In this document: piece by piece, positions 52,215 through 62,503 of the stretch
Layout of the letters: each line of letters begins with the position of its first letter
How positions within the stretch are numbered: position 1 is the first letter of the stretch
Assembly (NCBI RefSeq): GCF_031085175.1
Contig: NZ_JAVHUY010000019.1
Span: 1-64,000, forward strand
DNA length: 64,000 nt
Source of the DNA: Phytohabitans maris
GTDB lineage: Bacteria > Actinomycetota > Actinomycetes > Mycobacteriales > Micromonosporaceae
Direction of reading: 5' to 3'
Notes under the pieces: generated by a model
The model's database searches: none
Told to the model about the DNA's origin: nothing
Seen by the model: the letters and a program-made list of their open reading frames with translations, nothing else
Position numbers and translations under genes: made by a program

Positions 52215-53075
52215 TCAGTCCCGTTCGGCCAGGGTCAGCTCGATGCCGCCGACCAGGTCGGCGCAGACGTTGTAGATGAACGCACCGAGCGTGGCCAGCG
52301 CCGTGAAGAGCACCACGTTGACCGCTCCGATCAGCGCGGACGTGCCGATGACGCCCTTGGCGGTGATCCGGAACGTGCTGGCGTTTTCCCCACCGCCGGC
52401 GCTCACCAGGTCGGTCAGGCTGCTGTTGACGCTCTCGAAGACGCCCATGGCGTCGAGTGCGAGGTACAGCACAGAGGTGGCGACGATCACCACGATGAAC
52501 AGCACCAGCGACACCGCGAACGAGAACTTCATCACCGACCACGGGTCGATGCGCTTTACGTTGAGCTTGGCCCGCCGGGGACCGCGCGAGGCCGCGGACG
52601 CCACCGTGCTGCGGGCAGCACGCACCGCCTCGCCGACCCGAGCCGCACCCACCGCTGCCGCGCCGGTCGCACCCGCGGCGCCCACCGTGCGCACCGAGGC
52701 TCCACCCGCGGCCGCCCGTCCGGTGCCCGGGCGCGCTCCCACGCCCGGCGGCATGGCGGGCCCACCCGGCGCGGCGCCGGGTGTCACCTGGGTCGCGCCC
52801 GCCGGGGGCGAACTCACGGGCGCCTTGCCGGCGGCCACCGGCGGGGCGGCGCCGGGAGCACCCGGAGGCTGCTTCGACCCGTCTGCGGGCGGCTGGTCCG
52901 GTGGGGGCGGCATGCCAGGAGCCCGGGTGAACTTCGGGGACGGTGCCTCAGCGGGGACTGCCGCCCGGCCCACGACCGCGCGGCCGGTCGCCGGTGTGCC
53001 GCTCGGGGCGGCCTCCCCCTCGACCGGGTTGGTCGAGGTCCCCGCAGCCCCCGACTTCGCCTGTGTCTCCGTCAT
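52215..53075 (-). CDS. DUF3566 transmembrane protein
   Basis: A 286-residue protein. Residues 1-165 are disordered and rich in proline, alanine and glycine; the DUF3566 domain (about 172-286) starts LNVKRIDPWSVMKFSFAVSL, with two transmembrane helices (about 184-206 and 250-272) and the closing NVCADLVGGIELTLAERD. This family is always encoded next to gyrA in actinobacteria and is linked to envelope or division functions, undefined. The ATG is 4 bases after the gyrA stop; a TTG just ahead is possible. Confidence 0.93.
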   Translation of the reverse strand: MTETQAKSGAAGTSTNPVEGEAAPSGTPATGRAVVGRAAVPAEAPSPKFTRAPGMPPPPDQPPADGSKQPPGAPGAAPPVAAGKAPVSSPPAGATQVTPGAAPGGPAMPPGVGARPGTGRAAAGGASVRTVGAAGATGAAAVGAARVGEAVRAARSTVASAASRGPRRAKLNVKRIDPWSVMKFSFAVSLVLFIVVIVATSVLYLALDAMGVFESVNSSLTDLVSAGGGENASTFRITAKGVIGTSALIGAVNVVLFTALATLGAFIYNVCADLVGGIELTLAERD

Positions 53076-53078
53076 CAA

Positions 53079-56000
53079 CTAGTCCTGTTCGTCAGGCTCG
53101 TCGGCATTGCGAGCAATGGCCACGATGGTTACACCGTCTGGCAGGTCCATCAACTTGACCCCCATTGTGTTCCGATCGCGAGTGCGGCGTACAGGCTTCA
53201 CCGGAGTCCGGATAACTCCACCGTTACTTGTGATAGCGAAGAGTTCGTCGTCCGGGTTGATGACGACCGCACCGACAAGTGCACCACGACGCTCCGTGAT
53301 CTTGGCGGTCAACACGCCCTTACCACCACGACCCTGCACCGGGTACTCCTCGATCGGTGTTCGCTTGGCATACCCGCCGTTGGTCGCAACCAAAACATCC
53401 ATGCCCTCGCGTACGACCTCCATCGCGAGAAGCACGTCGTCCTCGCTGAACCGCATGCCTATCACACCCGAGGTAGCCCGCCCCATCGGACGCAGCGCCT
53501 CGTCGGTCGCGTTGAAGCGGATCGCCTGTGCGTTCTTGGAGACCAGCAGGAGGTCGTCCTGCGGGCCGGCGAGCGCGGCGCCGACCAGTTCGTCCTCGTC
53601 CCGCAGGTTGATCCCGATGATCCCGCCGCTGCGGTTGGAGTCGAACTCCTCCAGCCTTGTCTTCTTCACGAGCCCATTCTTGGTGGCGAGCACAAGGTAT
53701 GGCGCCACCTGGTAGTTCGGGATCACGATGACCTGCGCGATGTGCTCCTCCGGCTGGAAGGCGAGCAGGTTGGCCACGTGCTGCCCCTTGGCCACCCGGT
53801 TCGCCTCGGGCAGCTCGTACGCCTTGGCCCGGTAGACCCGCCCCTTGTTCGTGAAGAACAGCATCCAGGAGTGCGTCGACGTGACGAAGAAGTGGCTGAC
53901 GATGTCGTCCTGGCGAAGTGAGGCCCCGCTCACGCCCTTGCCGCCCCGGCGCTGCGAGCGGTAGAGGTCGACCTTGGTGCGCTTGGCGTACCCGGTGCGG
54001 GTGATCGTGACCACCACGTCCTCGCGCGCGATGAGGTCTTCCATCGAGACCTCGCCGTCGAACGGGACGATCTTGGTCCGCCGGTCGTCGCCCCACTTCG
54101 CGACGATCTCGGCCAGCTCCTCCGAGATGATCCTCCGCTGCCGCTCGGGCTTCGCCAGGATGTCCTTGAGATCCGCGATCTCCAGCTCGATCTTCGCCAG
54201 CTCGTCGATGATCTTCTGGCGCTCCAGGGCGGCCAGGCGGCGCAGCTGCATGTCGAGGATGGCCGTGGCCTGAACCTCGTCGATGTCGAGCAGCTGGATC
54301 AGGCCGGTCCGGGCCTCCTCCACCGTGGGCGAACGCCGGATGAGCGCGATCACCTCGTCGAGCGCGTCGAGCGCCTTGACCAGACCGCGGAGGATGTGCG
54401 CCCGCTCCTCCGCCTTACGCAGCCGGAAAGCGGTGCGCCGGCGGATCACGTCGATCTGGTGCTCGACGTAGTAACGGATGAACTGGGCCAGGTTGAGCGT
54501 GCGCGGCACGCCGTCGACCAGCGCCAGCATGTTGGCGCCGAACGTCTCCTGTAGCTGGGTGTGCTTGTACAGGTTGTTGAGCACGACCTTGGCGACCGCG
54601 TCGCGCTTGAGCACGATCACGATCCGCATACCCGTACGGCCGGAGGACTCGTCGCGGATGTCCGCGATGCCGGCGAGCTTGCCCTCCTTGACCAGCTCGG
54701 CGATCCGCTCGGCGAGGTTGTCCGGGTTGACCTGGTACGGCAGCTCGGTGACGACGAGGCAGGCGCGCCCCTTCTTGTCCTCCTCGACCTCGACCACCGC
54801 GCGCATCCGGATCGAGCCACGGCCGGTCCGGTACGCGTCCTGGATGCCGGCCATGCCGACGATCAGGCCGTACGTCGGGAAGTCGGGACCCTTGACGATC
54901 TGGATCAGCTCGTCGAGCGTGGTGGCCTCGTCGGCGTCCGGATGCTCCAGGCACCACTGCACGGCCGCGGCGATCTCCCGCAGGTTGTGCGGCGGGATCT
55001 TGGTGGCCATGCCGACCGCGATGCCCTCGGAGCCGTTGATCAGCAGGTTGGGAATCCGCGACGGCAGGATGGTGGGCTCCTTGGCCCGGCCGTCGTAGTT
55101 GTCCTGCATGTCGACGGTGTCTTCGTCGATGTCCCGCAGCATCTCCATCGCCAGCGGGTCGAGCTTGCACTCCGTGTTGTGGCTGACGAAGCCGTTGGAG
55201 ATGAACGCGTGGTCGTCGGTGTCGACCCGGATGCTGTAGACGGGCTGGACCCCGGCGTCGGTGACGCTCGCCACCTCGGCGTAGTAGAACCGGCCGTCGA
55301 CGAGCGGCTCGACGACATCCAGTACGTCCGCGTCCAGGTGTGCCGCGATCTCCGCCCGGTCACGCTCCCAGCGCTCGATCCGGTCGACGTTGTGCCGGCG
55401 CAGCCAGTCGCGCTCGGTCCAGCGCTGCGCGCCGTGCTCCCGGATGAAGTCGCCGACGTACGGCACGCGGTCGCTGGAGAGCGCCGAGCCCCGCGCCGGG
55501 ATCAGGGCGAGGTCGGCCGCGAGCTTGACCTGCTTGCGACCCAGGAAGCCGACCCGCTCCGCGAAGATGCGCGCGTCGCGGAGGTTGGTGATGACGACCT
55601 TGATCTCGCCGCTCTCGTCGCGGACCTGCCCCGCCACGACGCCGAACTCCAAGAGGAGCTGCTGCACCTGCTGGGCCAGCTGGGCGCTGCGGGTGGGGTA
55701 CGAGATCTGGATGGTGTTGCGCGGCAGCGGGGACGACGAGCCGTCGCCCTCGAAGAGCGCCTGCAGGAACGCCCGCTTCACCGCCGCCGGCCCGCGCCAC
55801 ACGAACGCGGGGACGGCCTTCTGAGCGCTCCGCCCGCCCACCATCTCGCCGAGCGGGCTGCGCCGGAGCGCGGTGAGGTCCTGGACGTCGATCTCGTAGA
55901 GGGTGCTGCCCGAGGCGATGACCCGCTCCGAGACGTCCCGCGGGCCGCCAACCGCCACGTCGTAGGCGGCGAGCACGCGGTCGAAGAACTTCCGGTCGGT

Positions 56001-56858
56001 GTTGTTGAAGCCGGCGCGGCCGCTGGACACCCACCCCTCGCCGACGAGGGCGCCGGCGAGGAGGGCGGCCTCGACGTGCTCCAGCATCGGGTAGCCGATC
56101 TCGTCCGGGACCACCCGCTGCAGCACGACGCGGTCGCCGGGACGGATCTCCTCCAGGAGCTTCCACAGCAGGGTGGGCACGCCGGCCACGTCGACCAGGC
56201 AGAGCACCGGATGGTTGCGGGTGCCGGTCAGCGCGTACCCCTCGCGGGTGCGCAGGCTCAGCGTCGGGTGCTCGCCGGAGTGGAAGAACTTCGACGCCCG
56301 CACCAGGTCGCCGTTTCGGTCGACGACCTTGAGGTCGATGTCGTGCTCGGAGCCGGACGCCGCACCGGGGACGATCTCGTCGATCCGGACCGTGCCTTCG
56401 GCGGTGCGAATTCGGGCATCTCCCGACAGGCAATACCTCATCGCCGCGGCCGGGTCGTTTCCGGGGGAACCGAAGTTGCCGTTGCCGTCGACCAGGGGGT
56501 AGCGCAGCGACCACGGCTGGGCCATGCGCACGAGCGCGTCGTAGATGGCCGAGTCGCCGTGGGGGTGGAACTGGCCCATGACGTCGCCGACGACGCGGGA
56601 GCACTTCACGTAGCCGCGGTCCGGCCGGTAGCCGGAGTCGTACATGGCGTAGAGGATCTTGCGGTGGACGGGCTTGAGGCCGTCGCGCACGTCGGGCAGC
56701 GCCCTACCGACGATCACGCTCATCGCGTAGTCGAGGTAGGAGCGCTGCATCTCCACCTCGAGCCCGACCGGTTCGACCCGGAGGCGCTGGCCGCCCTCGC
56801 CGGTTTCGCCGGCGTCGTTCGAGTCTTCCGGTTCGCTATCGAATGGAGTGTCCGTCAC
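53079..56858 (-). CDS. gyrA: DNA gyrase subunit A, intein-containing precursor
   Basis: A 1259-residue precursor, of which 840 residues are mature GyrA. The winged-helix/tower domain carries [13 protein letters not shown] and the quinolone-determining loop [13 protein letters not shown] (Gly-Asp-Ser, wild-type-like susceptible residues). The DNA-cleaving tyrosine (142) in AAAMRY is immediately followed by an intein (143-561); the C-extein resumes with [12 protein letters not shown]. The C-terminal pinwheel includes the GyrA box-like QRRGGKGV ([13 protein letters not shown]) and repeats such as [12 protein letters not shown]. GyrA with GyrB introduces negative supercoils. The GTG at 56858 has an AAGGG site; a TTG at 56864 is too close to it. 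Confidence 0.97.
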   Translation of the reverse strand: MTDTPFDSEPEDSNDAGETGEGGQRLRVEPVGLEVEMQRSYLDYAMSVIVGRALPDVRDGLKPVHRKILYAMYDSGYRPDRGYVKCSRVVGDVMGQFHPHGDSAIYDALVRMAQPWSLRYPLVDGNGNFGSPGNDPAAAMRYCLSGDARIRTAEGTVRIDEIVPGAASGSEHDIDLKVVDRNGDLVRASKFFHSGEHPTLSLRTREGYALTGTRNHPVLCLVDVAGVPTLLWKLLEEIRPGDRVVLQRVVPDEIGYPMLEHVEAALLAGALVGEGWVSSGRAGFNNTDRKFFDRVLAAYDVAVGGPRDVSERVIASGSTLYEIDVQDLTALRRSPLGEMVGGRSAQKAVPAFVWRGPAAVKRAFLQALFEGDGSSSPLPRNTIQISYPTRSAQLAQQVQQLLLEFGVVAGQVRDESGEIKVVITNLRDARIFAERVGFLGRKQVKLAADLALIPARGSALSSDRVPYVGDFIREHGAQRWTERDWLRRHNVDRIERWERDRAEIAAHLDADVLDVVEPLVDGRFYYAEVASVTDAGVQPVYSIRVDTDDHAFISNGFVSHNTECKLDPLAMEMLRDIDEDTVDMQDNYDGRAKEPTILPSRIPNLLINGSEGIAVGMATKIPPHNLREIAAAVQWCLEHPDADEATTLDELIQIVKGPDFPTYGLIVGMAGIQDAYRTGRGSIRMRAVVEVEEDKKGRACLVVTELPYQVNPDNLAERIAELVKEGKLAGIADIRDESSGRTGMRIVIVLKRDAVAKVVLNNLYKHTQLQETFGANMLALVDGVPRTLNLAQFIRYYVEHQIDVIRRRTAFRLRKAEERAHILRGLVKALDALDEVIALIRRSPTVEEARTGLIQLLDIDEVQATAILDMQLRRLAALERQKIIDELAKIELEIADLKDILAKPERQRRIISEELAEIVAKWGDDRRTKIVPFDGEVSMEDLIAREDVVVTITRTGYAKRTKVDLYRSQRRGGKGVSGASLRQDDIVSHFFVTSTHSWMLFFTNKGRVYRAKAYELPEANRVAKGQHVANLLAFQPEEHIAQVIVIPNYQVAPYLVLATKNGLVKKTRLEEFDSNRSGGIIGINLRDEDELVGAALAGPQDDLLLVSKNAQAIRFNATDEALRPMGRATSGVIGMRFSEDDVLLAMEVVREGMDVLVATNGGYAKRTPIEEYPVQGRGGKGVLTAKITERRGALVGAVVINPDDELFAITSNGGVIRTPVKPVRRTRDRNTMGVKLMDLPDGVTIVAIARNADEPDEQD
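55176..56432 (-). mobile_element. GyrA intein with LAGLIDADG homing endonuclease
   Basis: A 419-residue intein, cysteine 1 ([10 protein letters not shown]) to the C-terminal FVSHN, with threonine +1 in the C-extein. Block B is TRNHPVLC (about 71-78), and the FHSGEHP and [16 protein letters not shown] regions closely follow the mycobacterial GyrA intein, as does [20 protein letters not shown] near the end. The insertion site after the catalytic tyrosine is the same as the known Mxe GyrA intein. Between the splicing halves are two LAGLIDADG-type motifs: [11 protein letters not shown] (about 125) and ALFEGDGSS (about 225), each with the acidic residue needed for cleavage, so the endonuclease looks intact. 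Confidence 0.95.
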
Positions 56859-56895
56859 AATCAAACCCTTATCAGACTAAAAGCCGCATAAAGCC

Positions 56896-56935
56896 TGTGG
56901 ACAACGGCTGTGGAAACTGCAAAAGCTGTGGATAA
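56896..56935 (-). other. DnaA boxes between gyrB and gyrA
   Basis: TGTGGACAA (56896-56904, a one-mismatch box) and TGTGGATAA (56927-56935, perfect) occur in the same orientation in the 91-base gyrB-gyrA gap, with a weaker TGTGGAAAC between them. Confidence 0.7.
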
Positions 56936-56949
56936 CGTTGTGGGCCGCG

Positions 56950-58893
56950 CTAGATGTCCAGGAAGCGCACGTCCTTCGCGTTGCGCTGGATGAACGAGCG
57001 GCGCGCCTCGACGTCTTCCCCCATCAGGACGCTGAACAGTTCGTCAGCGGTTGCGGCGTCGTCCAGGGTCACCTGACGCAGCGTACGGGTGGCCGGGTTC
57101 ATCGTGGTGTCCCACAGCTCCGGGTAGTTCATCTCGCCGAGACCCTTGAACCGCTGGATGTCGTCGGGCTTGGCGTTCGGCTTCTTCTCCTGGCGGAGCC
57201 GGATCAGCCCGTCCCGCTCGCGGTCCGAGTACGCGTACTGCGCGTCATCGCCCTTTTTGTTCCACTTGATCTTGTAGAGCGGCGGAGCGGCGAGGTACAC
57301 GTGGCCCAGCTCGACCAGCGGCCGCATGAAGCGGAAGAGCAGCGTCAGCAGCAGCGTCTGGATGTGCTGGCCGTCGACGTCGGCGTCCGCCATCAGGATG
57401 ATCTTGTGGTACCGCAGCTTTTCGATGTCGAAGTCCTCGTGCACGCCGGTGCCGAGCGCGGTGATCAGCGACTGGACCTCGTTGTTCTTCAGCACCCGGT
57501 CGATCCGCGCCTTCTCGACGTTGAGGATCTTGCCGCGGATCGGCAGGATCGCCTGCGTACGCGGGTCGCGCCCCTGCTTGGCCGAGCCGCCGGCGGAGTC
57601 ACCCTCGACGATGAACATCTCCGACTCGCGCGGGTCGGTCGACTGGCAGTCGGCCAGCTTGCCCGGCATCGAGCCCGACTCCAGCAGCGACTTGCGGCGG
57701 GCCAGCTTGCGGGCCTGCGCGGCGGCGATGCGCGCGCGGGCCGCGGCCGACGCCTTCTGGATGATCATCTTGGCCTCGGCCGGGTTGCGCTCGAACCAGT
57801 CGGCCAGCCACTCGTTGCAGACCTTCTGCACGAAGCTCTTCACCGGGGTGTTGCCGAGCTTGGTCTTGGTCTGCCCCTCGAACTGGGGGTTGGCCAGCTT
57901 GACCGAGATGATCGCGGCGAGCCCCTCGCGGATGTCCTCGCCGGAGAGCTTCTCGTCGCCCTTGAGCAGCTTCTTGTCCGCGCCGTACTTGTTGACCACG
58001 CTCGTCAGCGCCGCCCGGAAGCCTTCCTCGTGGGTGCCGCCCTCGTGGGTGTTGATCGTGTTGGCGAAGGTGTAGACCGACTCGCCGTACGACTCGTTCC
58101 ACTGCATGGCGATCTCCGCCGCCATGCCCTCCTCCTCGGCGCCGAACTCGATCACGGTCTTGTGGATCGCGTTCTTGGTCTGGTTGAGGTGGCGGACGAA
58201 GTCGGCGATGCCGCCCTTGTAGAGGAAGGTCACCTCGCGCGGCTTGCCGTCCTCCTCGACCGTGCGCTCGTCGCGGAGGTGGATGGTGAGCCCGCGGTTG
58301 AGGAACGCCATCTCCTGGATGCGGCGGTAGATCGTCTCGAAGGAGAACTCGGTGGTCTCGAAGACCTGCGGGTCCGGCCAGAACGCGACCGAGGAGCCGG
58401 TGCGGGTGGTCGGCTCGCCCTTCTCCAGCGGGGTGGGCTTGGAGTTGCTGTACTGCTGGCGGTAGGTGAAGCCGTCCTTCCAGATCTCCAGGTCCATCCG
58501 GACCGAGAGCGCGTTGACGACCGACACGCCGACGCCGTGCAGGCCGCCGGAGACCGCGTACGCCTTGCCGTCGAACTTGCCGCCGGCGTGCAGCACGGTC
58601 AGGGCCACCTCGACGCCGGGCTTCTTCAGCTTCGGGTGCAGGTCGACCGGAAAGCCACGGCCGTTGTCGATCACCCGCACTCCGCCGTCGCCGAGGAGGA
58701 TCACGTCGATGGTGTCGCAGTAGCCGGCCAGCGCCTCGTCGACCGCGTTGTCGACGACCTCCCAGACCAGGTGGTGCAGACCCCGTTCACCGGTGGAACC
58801 GATGTACATACCGGGGCGCTTGCGGACCGCCTCCAGGCCCTCAAGGACGGTGATCGACTCGGCGCCGTATTCCTGCTTCTTCTGCGCTGCCAC
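56950..58893 (-). CDS. gyrB: DNA gyrase subunit B
   Basis: A 647-residue GyrB. The GHKL ATPase has [24 protein letters not shown] and [14 protein letters not shown]; the transducer domain follows; the TOPRIM magnesium site is [17 protein letters not shown] and the C-terminal domain holds PLYKIKW and [19 protein letters not shown]. It hydrolyses ATP to drive supercoiling. The GTG start has no competing start nearby. gyrA follows after 91 bases. Confidence 0.98.
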   Translation of the reverse strand: MAAQKKQEYGAESITVLEGLEAVRKRPGMYIGSTGERGLHHLVWEVVDNAVDEALAGYCDTIDVILLGDGGVRVIDNGRGFPVDLHPKLKKPGVEVALTVLHAGGKFDGKAYAVSGGLHGVGVSVVNALSVRMDLEIWKDGFTYRQQYSNSKPTPLEKGEPTTRTGSSVAFWPDPQVFETTEFSFETIYRRIQEMAFLNRGLTIHLRDERTVEEDGKPREVTFLYKGGIADFVRHLNQTKNAIHKTVIEFGAEEEGMAAEIAMQWNESYGESVYTFANTINTHEGGTHEEGFRAALTSVVNKYGADKKLLKGDEKLSGEDIREGLAAIISVKLANPQFEGQTKTKLGNTPVKSFVQKVCNEWLADWFERNPAEAKMIIQKASAAARARIAAAQARKLARRKSLLESGSMPGKLADCQSTDPRESEMFIVEGDSAGGSAKQGRDPRTQAILPIRGKILNVEKARIDRVLKNNEVQSLITALGTGVHEDFDIEKLRYHKIILMADADVDGQHIQTLLLTLLFRFMRPLVELGHVYLAAPPLYKIKWNKKGDDAQYAYSDRERDGLIRLRQEKKPNAKPDDIQRFKGLGEMNYPELWDTTMNPATRTLRQVTLDDAATADELFSVLMGEDVEARRSFIQRNAKDVRFLDI

Positions 58894-59364
58894 CCTCGGC
58901 CACTTTCTCGCGCCCGCCCAGCGCTGGTCAGCGCGGGGGGCGCGGGGTATGGCGGGCAGTCACGATGGCAGGGGCGCACGCCACCGCGACGTATGCTGAG
59001 GCGGGCGCTCCCGTCACCGCGGTCGCCCGCGGATCACGTTCACTCCGAGCGCCGGGTGATCCGGCGTCTTCGTCGCCTCCAATCTTACTGTGCGGAGGCC
59101 GGAAACCGGGTACACGGCACCCCATGCGGGCACCTGAGACCTTCATAGCCGGCCGAATGGCGCCGGGCGCGACTCCCCCCACACACCGGGCACCCCGACG
59201 CGGAAGACCGCCAAGCGGGACCGAAACTGCGGGAGTGCCCGCTCGGGGGTCGCGCAAAGGGCACAACGTGTCGTAATTTTGCCCGGCGCCGTTTGAACGA
59301 CCAGGCGCCTTTCACACTTGGCAGGCGCGCGGTCACGCTGCGCTACAGAGAGGGTGACCCCACG
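58894..59364. other. Gene-free divergent region upstream of gyrB
   Basis: 471 bases between gyrB and the 59365 gene. It should hold the gyrB promoter(s) and the promoter of the rightward gene. Frames here are open only through GC content and lack codon bias. No clear -35/-10 pair or RNA gene could be assigned. Confidence 0.5.
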
Positions 59365-59919
59365 ATGGGGCTGGACAACGTTGCCGTGAAATGGCCGCGT
59401 ACCGGCCGCTTTTACGACCCGGTGGCACCGGCCGAGTTCGTCGACTTCGCCGAGCTCGCGGACGATCCGCGGGTCTCGGCGCCGACCGCCGCGCTGGCCG
59501 GCCACATCGCCAAGACGGGTACGGTGCGCGCCACCGCCTACACGGAGCTGGTCGATCTGCTGCTCGGCCTCGACGGTGTGCTGTACGCCACAGAGGCCGC
59601 GGCCGAAGACGAAGACCCGGTGATCGACCCCGACGGGTGCGCGTGGATCGCCGGTGGCCTGGAGCGTTTCGTGGAGAGCCACCGGGAGCACGGCGAGGCG
59701 GTCACGTTCGACACGGTGGGCGCGGTGCTGCGCGCCGCCCTCGCCGGCGGGCGCCTGGCCGACCAGCAGCTGCGCTGGCTCGACAACCGCCTCGACGGGC
59801 TCCGTGACGAGTCGGGCGGCGCGCCGCAGTGGAGCTTCTCCCGCTCGGAGCTCGGCGTGCTCTCCCGCTTCTACCGGCGCTGCGCCGACCACGGCTTCGC
59901 CGTCTACGCCGACTTCTGA
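59365..59919 (+). CDS. Conserved-type hypothetical protein beside gyrB
   Basis: A 184-residue acidic protein beginning MGLDNVAVKWPRTGRFYDPV. Segments such as VDFAELADDPRVSAPTAALA, LVDLLLGLDGVLYA and LGVLSRFYRRCADHGFAVYA suggest a globular alpha/beta fold; no known motif, signal peptide or membrane helix. Strong high-GC codon bias supports it. It is the only rightward gene inside the gyr-recF block and converges on dciA with a 13-base gap. Function unknown. Confidence 0.75.
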   Translation: MGLDNVAVKWPRTGRFYDPVAPAEFVDFAELADDPRVSAPTAALAGHIAKTGTVRATAYTELVDLLLGLDGVLYATEAAAEDEDPVIDPDGCAWIAGGLERFVESHREHGEAVTFDTVGAVLRAALAGGRLADQQLRWLDNRLDGLRDESGGAPQWSFSRSELGVLSRFYRRCADHGFAVYADF

Positions 59920-59932
59920 CCAGTTCGTCCGG

Positions 59933-60457
59933 TCAGCCGTAGGTGTCGCGCGGGCCGCGCCCGGGGACCCGCCGGCCGCCGCGCGACCAGGACGGCGCGG
60001 CCGGGCCGTGGATGTGGAGCTTTACCACCACATTGTGGCCCACCTCGGCGGCGATCCGCTGCAGCAGCGACGCGGCCAGCAGGCGCAGCTGGGTGGCCCA
60101 CGCCGTCGACTCGGCCTCCACGGTCAGCTCGCCGCCGTCCAGCTTGATCGGCCGGCTGTGCTTGGCGATGTCGGGACCGACCACCCGCTCCCACGCCCCG
60201 AAGACGGTGGCCTCCGCGGCGGGACGCTGCCACCCCCGGGCCTTGACCAGCTTGGCGAGCACGTCGCCGAACGCCTGCGGATCGCGGGGGTCGGGCCCGG
60301 GCCCGGAGTAGCCCCGGGCCCGCCGGACGCTGGACCGCTCTTCCGCTCCCGGGGAGGTCCGCTTGCGCGGTGCGGCCTGCCGGCGTGCCTTTGCCGCATC
60401 GAGGACGGCTCGGGCCAGCTCAGGTCCGGTCTTCTCGCTTTCCGGCTCACTCGACAC
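59933..60457 (-). CDS. DciA-like protein (DUF721)
   Basis: A 174-residue DUF721 protein. The N terminus is basic and disordered; the core (about 62-150) contains [36 protein letters not shown] and [20 protein letters not shown], a KH-like fold. The family loads the replicative helicase onto DNA in bacteria lacking DnaC. Position after recF, with an 11-base overlap, is conserved in actinobacteria. Confidence 0.9.
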   Translation of the reverse strand: MSSEPESEKTGPELARAVLDAAKARRQAAPRKRTSPGAEERSSVRRARGYSGPGPDPRDPQAFGDVLAKLVKARGWQRPAAEATVFGAWERVVGPDIAKHSRPIKLDGGELTVEAESTAWATQLRLLAASLLQRIAAEVGHNVVVKLHIHGPAAPSWSRGGRRVPGRGPRDTYG

Positions 60458-61574
60458 GGCGCACCCGTCCTTCCGCCACCTCGTATCGCGCCCCGCGGAG
60501 AACCGCCGGCACGTCCTCGGCGACCGCGCACGTTACCAGCAGTTGGCTCGCGCCACCGACCAGTTCGGCGAGGCGGGCGCGGCGGCCGGCGTCGAGCTCG
60601 GCGAAGACGTCGTCGAGGATCAGCACGGGCTCGATGCCCTCGGTGCGCAGCAGGTCGTACGCGGCGAGCCGGAGCGCCAGCGCGTACGACCAGGACTCGC
60701 CGTGGCTGGCGTACCCCTTTGCGGGCAGGTCACCGAGCATCAGCGTGAGGTCGTCGCGGTGCGGGCCGACCAGCGTCACGCCCCGCTCCACTTCGGACGG
60801 CCGGGACTCGGTGAGCGCGGTGGCGAGGGCGGCCTGCAGCGCCTCCCGGTCCGGCGGGTCGACCGGCACCGTGGCCTTGTAGGCGATCGACGCACCGCCC
60901 TTTCCGGCCGCCACCGCGTCGTACGCCTTGGTCACGTGCGGGGACAGCGCCGCCACCAGCTCCAGCCGGCCGGCCAGCAGCTCGGCGCCGTGGCGGGCCA
61001 GGTGCGCGTCCCACACGTCCAGTGTGGACAGGTCACCACCCCGGCTGCCGCCGGTCTTCCGGGCCAGGTACGCCGTGCGCAGCAACGCGTTGCGCTGCTT
61101 GATCACCCGGTCGTAGTCGGAGCGCACGCCCGCGTACCGCGGCTGCCGGGCGACCAGCAGGTCGTCGAGGTAGCGGCGGCGCTCGGCCGGATCGCCGCGG
61201 ACCAGCTCCAGGTCTTCCGGCGCGAAGAGCACCAGCCGCAGGGCGCCGAGCACGTCCCGGGCCCGGCGCACCGGCGAACGGCCGAGGCGGGCCCGGTTGG
61301 CCTTGCCGGGCACGAGCTCCAGCTCGACGAGGAGCTCCCGTCCATCGTGGACGATCATGCATCGGATCACCGCGGCCGCCGCGCCGGCGCGGACCAGTGG
61401 CGCGTCGGTGGCGACCCGGTGGCTGCCCAGCGTGGCGATGTACCCCAAGGCCTCGACCAGGTTGGTCTTGCCGACGCCGTTCTGCCCGACGAGGATCGAC
61501 CCGCCCGGCTCGAGGTCGACCTCCACCCGCTCGTACGAGCGGAAGTCGACCAGTTCGAGCCGTTGGACGTACAT
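60447..61574 (-). CDS. recF: RecF recombination protein
   Basis: A 375-residue SMC-like ATPase. It starts [21 protein letters not shown] with Walker [16 protein letters not shown] (about 33-47), a signature region near LVGPHRDDL and Walker [12 protein letters not shown] (about 318). RecF helps load RecA at gaps with RecO/RecR. It follows gnd by 7 bases and overlaps dciA. Confidence 0.97.
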   Translation of the reverse strand: MYVQRLELVDFRSYERVEVDLEPGGSILVGQNGVGKTNLVEALGYIATLGSHRVATDAPLVRAGAAAAVIRCMIVHDGRELLVELELVPGKANRARLGRSPVRRARDVLGALRLVLFAPEDLELVRGDPAERRRYLDDLLVARQPRYAGVRSDYDRVIKQRNALLRTAYLARKTGGSRGGDLSTLDVWDAHLARHGAELLAGRLELVAALSPHVTKAYDAVAAGKGGASIAYKATVPVDPPDREALQAALATALTESRPSEVERGVTLVGPHRDDLTLMLGDLPAKGYASHGESWSYALALRLAAYDLLRTEGIEPVLILDDVFAELDAGRRARLAELVGGASQLLVTCAVAEDVPAVLRGARYEVAEGRVRRVE

Positions 61575-61581
61575 GGGTCGG

Positions 61582-62457
61582 CTACGGCCGCTTGCGGACC
61601 GCGTGCCCGCCGAACTGCTGGCGCAGCGCGGCGACCGCCTTCATGGCCGGCGAGTCGTCCTGCCGGGACACGAAGCGGGCGAAGAGCGAAGCGGCGATCA
61701 CGTTCATCGGGACGGCCAGCCGGATGGCCTCCTCCACGGTCCACCGACCCTCGCCGGTGTCTTCCGTGTAGCCGCTCAGGTTGGCCAGGTCGGGGTCCTC
61801 GTCGAGCGCCCGGTCGAGCAGATCGAGCAGCCACGACTCGACGACCGACCCGTCGCGCCAGGACTTGATCACCCCGGGCACGTTGGTGATGATCTCCGAC
61901 TTGGTGAGCAGCTCGTAGCCCTCCGCGTACGCGTGCATCAGGCCGTACTCGATGCCGTTGTGCACCATCTTGGCGTAGTGACCGGCGCCGACCGGGCCGG
62001 CGTGCACGAAGCCGAACTGGCCCTGTGGCTTGAGCGCCTCGAAGACCGGCTCGAGCCGGGCCACGTGCTCCGGGTCGCCGCCGACCATCAACGCGTACCC
62101 GTTTTCCAGGCCCCAGACGCCACCGGAGACGCCGACGTCCATGTAGCCGATGCCCTGGTGGCTCAAGCGCTCCGCGCGGGGCGGGTCGTCGCTGAAGCGG
62201 GAGTTACCTCCGTCGATGATGAGGTCGCCCTCGCTGAGATACCCCGCCAGCTCCTCGATCGCCGCGTCGGTCACCGCGGACGGCACCATCACCCACACCG
62301 CGCGCGGCGGCGTCAAGCGCTCGACCAGCTCGGTCAGGCTGGCGACGTCGCTCACCTCCGGGTTGCGGTCGTATCCGACGACCTCGTGCCCGGCCGTGCG
62401 CAACCGGCCGCGCATGTTGCCACCCATCCGGCCAAGGCCAACAAGCCCTAGCTGCAT
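61582..62457 (-). CDS. gnd: 6-phosphogluconate dehydrogenase, decarboxylating (short, YqeC-type)
   Basis: A 291-residue dehydrogenase of the shorter family: NAD(P) motif [12 protein letters not shown] (5-16), [11 protein letters not shown] and the substrate segment [20 protein letters not shown] with the catalytic lysine. The pentose-phosphate product is ribulose 5-phosphate with CO2. The gene lies between dnaN and recF, the standard place for this type in actinobacteria. Confidence 0.95.
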   Translation of the reverse strand: MQLGLVGLGRMGGNMRGRLRTAGHEVVGYDRNPEVSDVASLTELVERLTPPRAVWVMVPSAVTDAAIEELAGYLSEGDLIIDGGNSRFSDDPPRAERLSHQGIGYMDVGVSGGVWGLENGYALMVGGDPEHVARLEPVFEALKPQGQFGFVHAGPVGAGHYAKMVHNGIEYGLMHAYAEGYELLTKSEIITNVPGVIKSWRDGSVVESWLLDLLDRALDEDPDLANLSGYTEDTGEGRWTVEEAIRLAVPMNVIAASLFARFVSRQDDSPAMKAVAALRQQFGGHAVRKRP

Positions 62458-62503
62458 GACTTCGTCCCCCTTGTTGTCCCTGCTCTAACCGCCGGCCAAC
62501 CTG

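Noticed and set aside
53079-56858. Frameshift or gene fusion in gyrA because of its unusual length
   Set aside because: The extra 419 residues are a complete in-frame intein with both splice junctions intact.
54561-56891. A 776-codon frame antisense to gyrA, and a similar long frame antisense to gyrB at 56938-59148
   Set aside because: Amino-acid composition (repeated V/L/R/H/D) is that of a shadow frame, and both lie entirely over gyrase genes.
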